Made by a program: the position numbers and the translations under genes. A DNA stretch of 64,000 bases from Maribacter luteus. Its GTDB lineage: Bacteria > Bacteroidota > Bacteroidia > Flavobacteriales > Flavobacteriaceae. Of this stretch, positions 27,984-37,828 are shown piece after piece. Under the pieces are notes generated by a model that saw nothing but the letters and a program-made list of their open reading frames with translations, had not been told where the DNA came from and ran no database searches. Location: the NCBI RefSeq assembly GCF_009674825.1, contig NZ_WKJH01000028.1, positions 124,432 through 188,431 of the forward strand, given 5' to 3'. How positions within the stretch are numbered: position 1 is the first letter of the stretch; every line of letters begins with the position of its first letter.

Positions 27984-29612
27984 TTATGCCAGCATGGTTA
28001 CAGGGTTTTCCAAATAAGCCCTTAGTGTCTGTAAAAATTGTGCTCCTGTTGCACCATCAACCGTTCTATGATCACAAGCCAAAGAAAGTTTCATGGTATT
28101 ACCAACAACTATCTGACCATTTTTTACCACAGGTTTTTCTATGATCGCCCCTACGGATAAAATAGCCGAATTAGGTTGATTGATAATAGACGTGAATTCT
28201 TGAATACCGAACATACCCAAATTGGAAACCGTAAAGGTACTACCGTCCATTTCTGCAGGGGTCAATTTTTTGTTTTTGGCCCTACCTGCCAAGTCTTTTA
28301 CCGATGCTCCTATTTGAGTTAGGCTCATTTGATCGGTGAACTTAAGCACTGGCACTACCAATCCGTCTTCAACGGCAACGGCAACACCAACATGAATATG
28401 GTGGTTATATTTCGTTGTATCGCCTTTCCAAGATGTATTAACTTGCGGATGTTTTTTAAGAGCCATCGCACAAGCCTTAACGACCATATCGTTAAACGAC
28501 ACCTTAATATCAGGCAAACTGTTAATCTGAACTCGTGAAGCGATCGCATTATCCATATCTACTTCTATACCCAAATAATAATGGGGAGCAGTGAATTTGG
28601 ATTCTGATAGTCTTTTCGCAATAGTCTTACGCATTTGCGAATTTTTCGTTTCTTCAGAACTTTCCTCTCCTACAGGCAAATTAACCGGTGCTACAGGGGC
28701 ACTGGAAGCAACTGCCGATGCAGTTGAGGCTGGTTGAGCTGCTTTTTGGGCGGGTACGAAATTCTCTATATCTTTCTTAACTATCCTACCGTGTTCTCCG
28801 GAACCTTTGACTTCATTCAAGGAAATTCCTTTTTCCTTGGCGATTTTCTTGGCCAATGGAGAAGCGAAGATTCGCTGACCATCATTACTTGTTGTACTAG
28901 CAGCTTCCTGAGTGGTTGCGGCAACCTTTTCTTCCTTAACCGGTTCTGGGGAAGCTTCTTGGGCTTTACCTGCAGTCGAACCTGCATTCAAAACAGCATC
29001 AACATCTGTGCCTTCTGGTCCTATAACGGCCAAAACAGCATCTACTGGTGATGACTCTCCCTCTTGGATACCTATATATAATAAAGTCCCGGAATAAAAA
29101 GACTCGAATTCCATAGTGGCCTTGTCAGTTTCTATCTCGGCAAGGATATCCCCTTCTTCGACAGTATCACCAACTTTCTTTAACCAAGAAGCAACGGTAC
29201 CTTCCTCCATGGTATCGCTCAAACGCGGCATTTTCACGATTTCAACACCTTCTGGAATCTCTGCCATACCCGTATTGCTTGGGGCAGGGCCTTCAGTTGC
29301 TGCCTCTTCTACTGGTTCGGATGTGGCATCACTTGTTACAGTACCACCATTCAACAATCCTGAAATATCCTCACCCTCTTCACCTACAATGGCCAAAAGT
29401 GAGTCTACCGGCGCACCTTCTCCTTCAGGAATGCCTATATGCAACAAAGTACCTTCATGAAAGGACTCAAATTCCATCGTTGCCTTATCAGTTTCAATCT
29501 CGGCCAAAATATCTCCCTCTTCAACCTTGTCTCCAACTTGTTTAAGCCATTTTGCCACGGTACCTTCTTCCATGGTATCGCTCAAACGCGGCATATTAAT
29601 CACTTCTGCCAT
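27984..29612 (-). CDS. pdhC: Pyruvate dehydrogenase E2 (dihydrolipoamide acetyltransferase)
   Basis: E2 carries the acetyl group on its lipoyl arms to coenzyme A and forms the core of the complex. The 542-residue sequence has two lipoyl domains (about residues 2-78 and 125-200), each with the lipoylated Lys in EIETDKATMEFESF, Ala/Pro-rich linkers, a peripheral-subunit binding domain (FASPLAKKIAKEKGISL, about 250-285) and the catalytic domain ending in SLACDHRTVDGATGAQFL with the active His. The two lipoyl domains are nearly alike at the DNA level as well. pdhA lies 7 bases upstream. Confidence 0.95.
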   Translation of the reverse strand: MAEVINMPRLSDTMEEGTVAKWLKQVGDKVEEGDILAEIETDKATMEFESFHEGTLLHIGIPEGEGAPVDSLLAIVGEEGEDISGLLNGGTVTSDATSEPVEEAATEGPAPSNTGMAEIPEGVEIVKMPRLSDTMEEGTVASWLKKVGDTVEEGDILAEIETDKATMEFESFYSGTLLYIGIQEGESSPVDAVLAVIGPEGTDVDAVLNAGSTAGKAQEASPEPVKEEKVAATTQEAASTTSNDGQRIFASPLAKKIAKEKGISLNEVKGSGEHGRIVKKDIENFVPAQKAAQPASTASAVASSAPVAPVNLPVGEESSEETKNSQMRKTIAKRLSESKFTAPHYYLGIEVDMDNAIASRVQINSLPDIKVSFNDMVVKACAMALKKHPQVNTSWKGDTTKYNHHIHVGVAVAVEDGLVVPVLKFTDQMSLTQIGASVKDLAGRAKNKKLTPAEMDGSTFTVSNLGMFGIQEFTSIINQPNSAILSVGAIIEKPVVKNGQIVVGNTMKLSLACDHRTVDGATGAQFLQTLRAYLENPVTMLA

Positions 29613-29619
29613 CTAATTA

Positions 29620-30615
29620 TTATTTATGTTGTACAAATGGGTAGTCTTCTTGATCATAGACTACATCATATAATTGATTTATTGGAGGATAATCAGATTC
29701 CTCAGCGAATTTCTCACACTCGGAAACCCGTTTTTTAACCCGACCATCTATTTCCTTTATTTCATCTTCAGATGCATATTTCTTATCCAAAATCACTTCT
29801 TTCACCTGTGTTATTGGATCGATTTTCTTATACTCTTCCACCTCATCCTTGGTTCTGTAGTGTTGCGCATCTGACATGGAATGACCTCTATAACGATACG
29901 TTTTCATTTCCAAGAAAGTTGGACCACCACCACTTCTGGCACGTTCGATAGCCTTACTCATTTCTTTGGCTACGGTCACAGGATCCATACCATCGACAGG
30001 ACCACATGGCATTTCGTAGCCCAATCCCAATTTCCAGATATCAGTGGAATGTGATGTTCGTGCTACCGATGTTCCCATTGCATAACCATTGTTCTCACAA
30101 ACGAAAACCACTGGTAATTGCCAAAGCATGGCTAAGTTGAAACTTTCGTGAAGGGAACCTTGACGAACGGCACCATCACCCATATAACACAAGGTTACAG
30201 AATCCCTTTTAAAATACTTATCGGCAAATGCCAAACCGGCACCCAAAGGAATTTGCCCCCCAACGATACCGTGACCACCATAAAAACGGTGTTCTTTAGA
30301 GAAAATATGCATAGAACCCCCCATACCTTTAGAGGTACCTGTGACCTTACCATATAGTTCGGCCATCACATTTTTCGGATCCACTCCCATACCTATAGGC
30401 TGAACGTGGTTCCTGTATGCGGTTATCATTCTATCTTTTGTAAGATCCATGGCATGTAATGCCCCTGCCAAAACGGCTTCCTGACCATTATACAAATGAA
30501 GGAATCCCCTAACTTTTTGCTGTATATAAACCGCAGCCAATTTGTCTTCGAACTTCCTCCAGAATAACATATCCTCGTACCACTTCAGATAGGTTTCTTT
30601 GGTGATTTTTTCCAT
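29620..30615 (-). CDS. pdhA: Pyruvate dehydrogenase E1 component, alpha subunit
   Basis: The subunit binds thiamine diphosphate and starts pyruvate decarboxylation. The 331-residue sequence has the thiamine-binding motif MGDGAVRQGSLHESFNLA to CENNGYAMGTS, the regulatory-loop region YRYRGHSMSDAQHYR and the substrate-binding GGHGIVGGQIPLGAGLAF. Length fits heterodimeric E1 alpha. It precedes pdhC by 7 bases; its beta subunit gene is about 17 kb away at 10078-11055. Confidence 0.95.
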   Translation of the reverse strand: MEKITKETYLKWYEDMLFWRKFEDKLAAVYIQQKVRGFLHLYNGQEAVLAGALHAMDLTKDRMITAYRNHVQPIGMGVDPKNVMAELYGKVTGTSKGMGGSMHIFSKEHRFYGGHGIVGGQIPLGAGLAFADKYFKRDSVTLCYMGDGAVRQGSLHESFNLAMLWQLPVVFVCENNGYAMGTSVARTSHSTDIWKLGLGYEMPCGPVDGMDPVTVAKEMSKAIERARSGGGPTFLEMKTYRYRGHSMSDAQHYRTKDEVEEYKKIDPITQVKEVILDKKYASEDEIKEIDGRVKKRVSECEKFAEESDYPPINQLYDVVYDQEDYPFVQHK

Positions 30616-30828
30616 TAATCGTTGTTTAATTAAAATTTATTTCTTCATGAAGCCACTAAAATCGGACTTTAAAGCTCCGAAAAACAGCGGAACAAAAATA
30701 CACATATTAATCAATCAGTAAAAAAATAAAGATAAAAGCTTCTCACAAAAAATATAGCGTTAATCCAAAGAATAACAAAACCGACACATTTAATGATATT
30801 TGAAACCACTCATTTTAATACTCGCCTC

Positions 30829-31311
30829 CTATAAATAGGTGTTATTGAATCCTAACGGAAGAATATCTGCGAGAGACTTACATTTAATCACCTCCCCTTT
30901 TTCTCCCATCATAAGAATGGGAATAGGCGCTTTCTGCCTAAACTCATACTCTGAAATGGCCTGCCTACAATTGCCACAAGGAGCGGCCGGAGTATCTACC
31001 AAGTGATTTTTGGACATTGCGGTTATCGCAATTGCCTTTATGACGACACCGGGAAATTTTGCCCCGGCATGGAAAACGGCAACCCGTTCCGCACATAGAC
31101 CCGAAGGATAGGACGCATTTTCCTGATTACTACCGATAACCACTTCCCCATTTTCGAGTAACACGGCTGCCCCCACCAAAAAATTGGAATAGGGTGCATA
31201 AGCATCTTTTCTTGCCTTTATGGCAGCTTGCATCAATTCTTGATCTTGTGAACCTAATTCCTCTACAGACCCATAAACTTGGTATTCAAAGGAAATCGTT
31301 TGTTTTTTCAT
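30829..31311 (-). CDS. cdd: Cytidine deaminase
   Basis: The zinc enzyme converts cytidine and deoxycytidine to uridine forms in pyrimidine salvage. The 160-residue sequence has the catalytic CAERVAVFHAG (zinc Cys and proton-shuttling Glu) and the second zinc pair in PCGNCRQAISEY. Length is slightly above the usual 130-140 because of an N-terminal extension of about 25 residues. It lies between porV and pdhA, an order kept in many Flavobacteriaceae. Confidence 0.94.
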   Translation of the reverse strand: MKKQTISFEYQVYGSVEELGSQDQELMQAAIKARKDAYAPYSNFLVGAAVLLENGEVVIGSNQENASYPSGLCAERVAVFHAGAKFPGVVIKAIAITAMSKNHLVDTPAAPCGNCRQAISEYEFRQKAPIPILMMGEKGEVIKCKSLADILPLGFNNTYL

Positions 31312-31345
31312 AGCTAAAGACCATATGTAATCGTCTAAAATAACA

Positions 31346-31367
31346 AAACCTGCACAATGGCAGGTTT
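31346..31367 (-). terminator. Terminator downstream of porV
   Basis: AAACCTGC (31346-31353) pairs with GCAGGTTT (31360-31367) over a 6-base loop. It lies about 20 bases past the restored porV stop and before the cdd start, with T-rich sequence on the minus-strand 3' side. Confidence 0.75.
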
Positions 31368-31388
31368 ATTTTTCATTTTTAATTTTGT

Positions 31389-32533
31389 TTAATCATTATA
31401 AAACTCTTCCCCTAAACTGAAAGTCAAGGAAAAGCGGAGTGTATTTTCTAAAGGGTTCTTAACTTGGGATGTGGAGAATAGATAAGAAAGATCAATCTGT
31501 GCGGCCTTGAATTTGAATCCGGCCCCATGGTGAAAAACTTTCTAGAGCCCTTATCCTCACTTTCATTGAAATACCCCGTTCGGAGCATAAAGGCATCTTG
31601 ATAGGTATATTCGGCTCCTAAGGCCCAAGTAAACTCTTTTAATTCTTCACCGAAACCATCGGGTGCATCACCGAAAGATTTAAAAACCCCACTAAGAAAT
31701 CCTACCTGTTGGTACTCATCATTGTCTTCAGAGTCTATATCCCCATCTTCGTCGAAATCTTGAGGGGTCGGCACTAAAAGTTTATTTAATTCCGAAGTAA
31801 TCCCTATCACATTATCTTGATCAAGAATAAAATCGAATCCGGCTCCGAACGACAGATTGGTCGGCAAAAAGTTTTCCTGCCCACCTTCATCATAGGTCAT
31901 TTTTCCTCCGAGGTTAGATATATTGAATCCGGCCCTCCATCTTCCATCGAAATTGTCATATGCGATTTCCCTAGAACGGTAATACCCCGCGATATCTACC
32001 GCGAACGAACTTGCCGCCTGAGAATCCTCACTGCCATTTTGTGGCAATTTTAAATTTGATCGTATAAACCTACCCCCTACGGCCATGGAAAAGGTAGGGC
32101 TAAGCTTTAAAGAATACGACCCATCAAATGCCAATTCATTGGGCTTGGCCAATGTACCAGGGTCATTGGCGAACTGCCGAAGTTCTATTTCACCCAAAGT
32201 GAAATACCTTAGACTAAGGGCAAACGCACTACGCTCGTCTAATTTATTGTAAAAACTAGCGTTCAATAATGATATATCGGTAATTAAACTTTCTAAATAA
32301 GGGGTGTAACTAACCCCAATACCCATTTTTCGTTCCGCGAAAGCAAATTTGGCAGGATTCCATTGTTGTGAAAATGCATCGGTCGAGGTTGCAACCCCCA
32401 TATCCCCCATACCGGCGGACCTAGCATCAGCCGCAATGGTCAAAAAGGGTACTGCCGTGGTAATAACCCTATCATCTTGGGCCGACATTTTCGCAACAAA
32501 GGCCAATAATAGCAAAAATGGAATCTTCTTCAT
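31389..32533 (-). pseudogene. porV: PorV, type IX secretion outer membrane protein, with a 3' frameshift
   Basis: PorV is the outer membrane barrel that carries cargo and PorU at the type IX secretion attachment complex. The start MKKIPFLLLLAFVAKMSAQ at 32533 gives a clean signal peptide. The frame matches PorV through KGSRKFFTMG. There one base is missing in a C-run (31523-31526 on the plus strand), and the direct frame ends early at 31448 with unrelated residues. One frame over, the expected end is intact: AGFKFKAAQIDLSYLFSTSQ, then VKNPLENTLRFSLTFSLG, stop at 31389-31391. If real, the last strands of the barrel are lost; a sequencing error in the homopolymer is the simpler alternative. Confidence 0.88.
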
Positions 32534-32971
32534 CGGTATTGGTCTTATTTTCATTAGATTTAATGTATTAGTAATTCTCCGAAAAGAATTTAGGCTTATT
32601 GTATGGTAAACGGGCTTTTTAAAAATATCTTATACCGTTTATCGAAAATATTAAAAAGGTTATAAGTACCCTTACCTCTTTTTTCTTTCTAAATCTACAT
32701 TCATATTTTCATCGACTATCCTTTAGTAACAAAAACAAATAGGACAAAAGAATTGTTCTGATCCATACTATAATGGCAAATACGCCGTTATCAATTTTAA
32801 AGAAACGCTTTTTGGCATCAATTAAAATGGCAAACACATAAAATTTTTTTAGCAATAAAATATTATGGCCAAAACATCGTTTAATATGCCGAAAGTGACA
32901 CCAAATTAATCAGAATAAGAATTTCAAACTACGTAAAAGGTAGTTTAAATATTTGAACTCAAGTCCTAATT
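32534..32971. other. Divergent promoter region between porV and gldJ; no porU
   Basis: This AT-rich stretch carries start regions for two divergent genes and no frame of note. In Flavobacterium johnsoniae porU lies between gldJ and porV; here the space is too short for it and no remnant of a C25-type peptidase is visible. No strong hairpin was found. Confidence 0.6.
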
Positions 32972-34642
32972 ATGAAAAAACAGTTTATCAAAATTGTACT
33001 TTCTTGTGCAGTAATAGCGGGAGGTTGCAGTGTTACAAGTTGTAGCAAAAAAACCTCATCTTCCAAAAATGTATCAAGAGCTACAGGTTGGAAAATCAAT
33101 GCTAAAGAAGGTGGTTTCCAATATAACACTGACTTTAAAGAGCAAGAAACGGCTCCAGGTCTTGTTTTTGTTGAAGGCGGAACGTTTACCAAAGGTAAAG
33201 TGCAAGATGATGTAATGCACGACTGGAACAACACTCCTACTTCACAACACGTTCAGTCATTCTATATGGATGAAACGGAAGTCACGAACGTAATGTACTT
33301 AGAATACTTGGATTATTTAAAGAGTGTTTATCCTCCCGAAAATCCTAAATACGCAAATATTTACAAAGGGGCTTTACCCGACACCTTGGTATGGAGAAAC
33401 CGATTAGGCTTCAACGAGACCATGACCAACAACTATTTAAGACATCCTGCATATGCAGAATATCCGGTAGTTGGTGTTAACTGGATACAAGCTACGCAGT
33501 TTGCCGAGTGGAGGACAGACCGAGTAAACGAAGTAATGCTGGAAAGGGAAGGCTATTTGGCTAAAGATGCCAAATACCAAGCTGCTACGGGCGAAGTTGC
33601 AGGTACGTTCAGTACTGAAGCGTATCTAAATAGACCAGAATCAGTTTACAACGGACAAATAGATTCCCTACAAGGGAAAATGAAAAAGGACAGTGTCAGC
33701 ACTTTCGCAAAAAGAAGTAGTGGTGTAATAATGCCAGAATATAGATTACCAACCGAGACCGAATGGGAATATGCTGCCCAGGCCCAAGTTGGCTCTAGGG
33801 AATACAATAACTATAGAGGTAGAAAAAAATATCCTTGGGAAGGTGATTACACAAGAAATGGCCAACGAGTTGGTCGTGGAGACCAATTAGCCAACTTTAA
33901 ACAAGGTAAAGGTGACTATGGCGGAATCGCAGGTTGGTCAGATGACGGTGCCGATATCACTGCACAGGTAATGTCTTACAAACCAAACGATCTAGGTCTT
34001 TATGACATGGCTGGAAATGTTGCCGAATGGGTATCTGATGTTTATAGACCTATAGTTGATGACGAAATCAGTGACTTTAACTACTATAGAGGAAACATTT
34101 ACTTAAAGACAGCTATTGGCGAGGACGGTAAAGTTAATATATTGAGAGATTCAGTTGTTTACGACACCCTTCCTAACGGTAAAGTTGTTGCAGTAAACCT
34201 ACCAGGCGAAATTAAAATGGTACCTGTTGATGAAGAAGAAACATATTTAAGAACAAACTTCTCATCTAGTGATAATAGGGGCTATAGGGATGGAGAACCA
34301 AGTTCTTCTAGGTTCTTTGACAGGTTCTCTGATGAAGAAGACCAGGCAGATGCCAAGAAAATGTATGATTCTCCCAAACATAAAGTAGAAAGGGATTCAT
34401 TAGGAAACTTGATTAGACAATATGACCATTCCAACAACAGAACCACTTTGATCAATGATGAAGTAAGGGTTTATAAAGGAGGGTCTTGGAAAGACAGAGC
34501 CTATTGGCTAGATCCCGCACAGCGTAGATACCTACCACAATATATGTCAACTGATTATATTGGATTCAGATGTGCAATGTCTAGGGTTGGTTCTAAATCC
34601 AAAACAAAGAACAAAACGGTAAGAGGCAAAAAAGCCAAATAA
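32972..34642 (+). CDS. gldJ: Gliding motility lipoprotein GldJ
   Basis: GldJ is an outer membrane lipoprotein needed for gliding and for stability of the type IX secretion core with GldK. The 556-residue sequence has a lipoprotein-type signal with candidate lipidated cysteines in AGGCSVTSCS and a long FGE-sulfatase-type domain (FVEGGTFTKGKV, FYMDETEVTN, MPEYRLPTETEWEYAAQ, LYDMAGNVAEWVSDV, GGSWKDRAYWLDPAQRRY). The FGE active-site cysteines are not kept, as usual for GldJ. It ends in a basic tail. A terminator follows, then murF. Confidence 0.96.
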   Translation: MKKQFIKIVLSCAVIAGGCSVTSCSKKTSSSKNVSRATGWKINAKEGGFQYNTDFKEQETAPGLVFVEGGTFTKGKVQDDVMHDWNNTPTSQHVQSFYMDETEVTNVMYLEYLDYLKSVYPPENPKYANIYKGALPDTLVWRNRLGFNETMTNNYLRHPAYAEYPVVGVNWIQATQFAEWRTDRVNEVMLEREGYLAKDAKYQAATGEVAGTFSTEAYLNRPESVYNGQIDSLQGKMKKDSVSTFAKRSSGVIMPEYRLPTETEWEYAAQAQVGSREYNNYRGRKKYPWEGDYTRNGQRVGRGDQLANFKQGKGDYGGIAGWSDDGADITAQVMSYKPNDLGLYDMAGNVAEWVSDVYRPIVDDEISDFNYYRGNIYLKTAIGEDGKVNILRDSVVYDTLPNGKVVAVNLPGEIKMVPVDEEETYLRTNFSSSDNRGYRDGEPSSSRFFDRFSDEEDQADAKKMYDSPKHKVERDSLGNLIRQYDHSNNRTTLINDEVRVYKGGSWKDRAYWLDPAQRRYLPQYMSTDYIGFRCAMSRVGSKSKTKNKTVRGKKAK

Positions 34643-34663
34643 ATTTACCTACGTAATAATTAA

Positions 34664-34694
34664 AGCCTCGACCATATGGTCGGGGCTTTTTTTT
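34664..34694 (+). terminator. Terminator downstream of gldJ
   Basis: AGCCTCGACC (34664-34673) pairs with GGTCGGGGCT (34678-34687, one G-T pair) over a 4-base loop and is followed by seven T. Confidence 0.88.
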
Positions 34695-34705
34695 ATCTTT
34701 GATTT

Positions 34706-35983
34706 ATGAGTATAGCGAAATTGCACCAAATCTTTTTAGAGTTCCCCGTTGTTTGTACCGACACTCGCAAAATAACGGAAAACTGTATTTTTTTCGCCCT
34801 GAAAGGCGAGAATTTCAATGGTAACGATTATGCCGTGGCAGCCTTGAAAAAAGGGGCCTCTTATGCGGTTGTTGATGAAGATAAATACGCTGGAGTTCAA
34901 AATATCCTTGTAGTCGATGATGTTTTGACTACACTTCAAATGTTGGCCAATTACCACAGAAAACAATGCGACGCGAAGATAATTGCCTTAACAGGAAGCA
35001 ATGGCAAGACCACTACCAAAGAACTTATAAACGCTGTACTCTCCCAAAAATACAAAACCGTTGCAACCATTGGCAACCTTAACAACCATATCGGGGTGCC
35101 CCTTACCCTATTGTCGATAAAACGGGAAACCGAAATTGCCATTATTGAGATGGGAGCCAACCATCTAAAGGAAATCGAGTTCCTCTGTTCCCTTGCCGAG
35201 CCCGATTATGGTTATATCACAAATTTCGGAAAGGCCCATTTAGAAGGATTTGGCGGTGTCGAAGGTGTAATAAAAGGAAAGAGTGAACTTTATGAGTACC
35301 TAACCAAACATAAAGCCATAATCTTTATAAATGCAGACGACCCCATTCAACTGGAAAAAACCGGGACGTACATTAAAAAATATGGCTTTACACAGGGTAA
35401 AAAAGAGTTTTATAAGATTGAATTTATAAAAGCTTCCCCTTATGTATCCTTGCAGTTTGAAGATACAACCGTACAATCAAACCTTATCGGAAGTTATAAC
35501 TTTACCAATTGCTGTGCAGCGATACTCATGGGCAAGTATTTCAATGTCCCTGCAAACCTTATTAAGGAAGCCATCGAAAGTTATGTTCCACAAAATAACA
35601 GGTCACAGATTATTGAAAAAAATAGCAGACAGATTATCCTCGATGCCTATAATGCCAATCCTTCGAGTATGAAGGTCGCGTTGGAGAATTTCAGTAATTT
35701 AGAAGGAGGGCCTAAAATAGCATTTTTGGGTGATATGTTCGAACTGGGATCCTCTGCACCTGATGAGCATCAGAAAATAGCTGATTTGTCCGCCCAATTA
35801 AATATCCAAAAAGTTGTTTTATTGGGTGAGAATTTCATAAAGACAAATAGTTCTGTAACGAAGTTCAAAAACTTTGAGGACATTGCCCGGAATTTCAAGG
35901 ACATTGAGTTGCCCACTACAGGTAAAATCTTGATAAAAGGATCTAGGGGCATGGCCTTGGAACGCCTGCTCGACTTACTTTAA
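34706..35983 (+). CDS. murF: UDP-N-acetylmuramoyl-tripeptide--D-alanyl-D-alanine ligase
   Basis: MurF adds D-Ala-D-Ala to the peptidoglycan precursor in the cytoplasm using ATP. The 425-residue sequence has the Mur ligase layout: an N-terminal UDP-binding domain, the central ATPase domain with ALTGSNGKTTTKELI (about 93-107) and EMGANHLKEIEFL, and the C-terminal domain with LDAYNANPSSMKVALENF and FLGDMFELG. Length is normal for Bacteroidota. It follows gldJ behind a terminator. Confidence 0.95.
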   Translation: MSIAKLHQIFLEFPVVCTDTRKITENCIFFALKGENFNGNDYAVAALKKGASYAVVDEDKYAGVQNILVVDDVLTTLQMLANYHRKQCDAKIIALTGSNGKTTTKELINAVLSQKYKTVATIGNLNNHIGVPLTLLSIKRETEIAIIEMGANHLKEIEFLCSLAEPDYGYITNFGKAHLEGFGGVEGVIKGKSELYEYLTKHKAIIFINADDPIQLEKTGTYIKKYGFTQGKKEFYKIEFIKASPYVSLQFEDTTVQSNLIGSYNFTNCCAAILMGKYFNVPANLIKEAIESYVPQNNRSQIIEKNSRQIILDAYNANPSSMKVALENFSNLEGGPKIAFLGDMFELGSSAPDEHQKIADLSAQLNIQKVVLLGENFIKTNSSVTKFKNFEDIARNFKDIELPTTGKILIKGSRGMALERLLDLL

Positions 35984-36014
35984 CTATTTATTTTGGTTTT
36001 GGAACGGAAAGAAG

Positions 36015-36089
36015 TGGGATATACTGGATTCGAACCAGTGACCTCTGCCCTGTCAAGGCAGCGCTCTAAACCAACTGAGCTAATATCCC
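36015..36089 (-). tRNA. tRNA-Val (anticodon GAC)
   Basis: The minus strand folds into a full cloverleaf: acceptor GGGATAT/ATATCCC with discriminator A, D-arm GCTC/GAGC, anticodon stem CTGCC/GGCAG with loop TTGACAG (anticodon GAC), a 5-base variable loop, and T-arm ACTGG/CCAGT with TTCGAAT. CCA is not encoded. It marks the left edge of the xylan locus. Confidence 0.95.
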
Positions 36090-36211
36090 AAAGAATTTTC
36101 AGGGCGCTAAGGTATGACTAATTTTTTATTCCCGAAACATCATTGTTAAGAATGATTATCGTTTTTGAAAATATGTTAATCGGTCTCGAATGGAAAAAAA
36201 GGTTACGTCTT

Positions 36212-36496
36212 TTATTGACTTTGCCCCTTTAAACTATCCATTTCCTTTCTGAACCTAAGAATCATAAGACTATCGAATTGTCGCTCTATGCTATCTCGCA
36301 TATACCTCCAGTTCGAAGGATTCATCTTCAAATTATAATTTCTTATTTTATTGAAACGCTCAAGATTGAAACGATTTGCCTGCCACGCGGCCTCGGTACT
36401 CTCTTGATGTTTAAGATCTTGAAGGTATATACCTATACCAAAGCCCATGACCACAACAACCAATACAAGCATCCAAAATTTTGAATTTGTCTTCAT
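36212..36496 (-). CDS. Small single-span membrane protein, unknown function
   Basis: The 94-residue product has one N-terminal hydrophobic span (FWMLVLVVVVMGFGIGIYL, about residues 7-25) followed by a charged helical part rich in Arg, Asn and Met (ERQFDSLMILRFRKEMDSL). Codon use and composition look like a real gene. No family was recognised. It stands alone downstream (minus strand) of no other gene and next to tRNA-Val. Confidence 0.6.
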   Translation of the reverse strand: MKTNSKFWMLVLVVVVMGFGIGIYLQDLKHQESTEAAWQANRFNLERFNKIRNYNLKMNPSNWRYMRDSIERQFDSLMILRFRKEMDSLKGQSQ

Positions 36497-37083
36497 AACA
36501 TTTTGTGATTTAAAGCATTACATCGAACGGCATATTTGGAGGAATCTATCACAATTAGAAGAATAAAGTTACCTTTTTACTCCTTTACTTCAAAAAATAT
36601 CTACCAATCTCTATATAATACGGACAAAATGCCACTTTGGTTCAGAGTTTTTTTTTAAAATAAAACGGCCCTTTGATAGTTACGCAATGCGAAAACATTT
36701 TAAAACAAACCAAATCCGTGTTTTTTATGAGATTAAACTGGTATATAACAATTTTAGCGGCTCAAATTTATCAATTCAATAAATAAATGTCCATTTACAA
36801 CGAAAATTTACGAAAGGCCTTTCGAAAAAACAACGAAACACAATACATCAATTCAACTTGCTCTATATCTGATATTTACAATAAATATTTTATTCAAACA
36901 CAATTCCGAGCAATAACGCCTAACCAGGTTGATTGTGTTAAAAAATAAGCTATAAAGCCGCTTAAGCATACATTTGATAGGTAGATTAATAAGATTAGTA
37001 CCCTTAAATCATAAACCAAGCCTAACCACTAGTACAAATTACCCTTTTTATACCATTAAAAACAATTATCAAAAACCTAGAAT
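36497..37083. other. Intergenic region upstream of the transaldolase-like gene
   Basis: This AT-rich stretch between two divergent genes has no open frame of note, no RNA gene and no strong hairpin. It presumably holds the promoters of both. Confidence 0.5.
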
Positions 37084-37740
37084 ATGAAATTTTTTATTGA
37101 TACCGCGAACTTAGATCAAATTAAAGAAGCCCAAGCATTAGGTGTTTTGGATGGAGTAACAACAAATCCATCTTTAATGGCCAAAGAGGGCATTACCGGA
37201 AAAGCGAACATATTAAAACATTATGAAGCCATCTGCGAATGTGTAGATGGAGACGTTTCTGCCGAGGTTATAGCGACCGATTTCGAAGGAATGGTAAAAG
37301 AGGGAGAGGAATTAGCCGCTCTAAACCCACAGATTGTAGTAAAATTACCGATGATAGCCGATGGTGTCAAAGCGTGTAAATACTTTGCAGACAAAGGCAT
37401 CAGAACCAACGTTACCTTGGTTTTTTCAGCAGGCCAGGCATTGCTTGCGGCAAAGGCGGGTGCCACATATGTATCCCCTTTCTTAGGAAGATTGGACGAT
37501 ATTTCAACTGACGGACTTAATCTTATTGAAGAAATAAGGCAGATTTATGACAATTACGATTTCAATACCCAAATTTTAGCTGCCTCAATTAGGCACACGA
37601 TGCATGTGATCAATTGTGCCAAAATAGGATCCGATGTAATGACCGGTCCCCTTTCTTCCATTGAAGGTCTATTAAAGCACCCCTTGACCGACTCTGGATT
37701 GGCCAAGTTTCTTGAAGATGCAAAATCTTTTGATTTGTAA
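37084..37740 (+). CDS. fsa: Fructose-6-phosphate aldolase / transaldolase-like enzyme
   Basis: This is a short (218-residue) class I aldolase of the TalC/FSA group, either a transaldolase of the pentose phosphate path or a fructose-6-phosphate aldolase. Signatures are [29 protein letters not shown], the Schiff-base Lys in IVVKLPMI and the late [12 protein letters not shown]. The two activities cannot be told apart with confidence here. It has its own terminator but lies next to the xylan genes, and a transaldolase would fit the entry of xylose carbon into the pentose phosphate path. Confidence 0.88.
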   Translation: MKFFIDTANLDQIKEAQALGVLDGVTTNPSLMAKEGITGKANILKHYEAICECVDGDVSAEVIATDFEGMVKEGEELAALNPQIVVKLPMIADGVKACKYFADKGIRTNVTLVFSAGQALLAAKAGATYVSPFLGRLDDISTDGLNLIEEIRQIYDNYDFNTQILAASIRHTMHVINCAKIGSDVMTGPLSSIEGLLKHPLTDSGLAKFLEDAKSFDL

Positions 37741-37785
37741 ATTCACTGCCAAAAAAGCATAGATATAAATACATATTATACCTAT

Positions 37786-37828
37786 AAGAACACTTTCCTT
37801 TTCATTCATAAATAAGGGAAGTGTTCTT
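37786..37828 (+). terminator. Terminator downstream of the transaldolase-like gene
   Basis: AAGAACACTT (37786-37795) pairs with AAGTGTTCTT (37819-37828) over a 23-base loop and runs into a T-tract. Confidence 0.8.
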
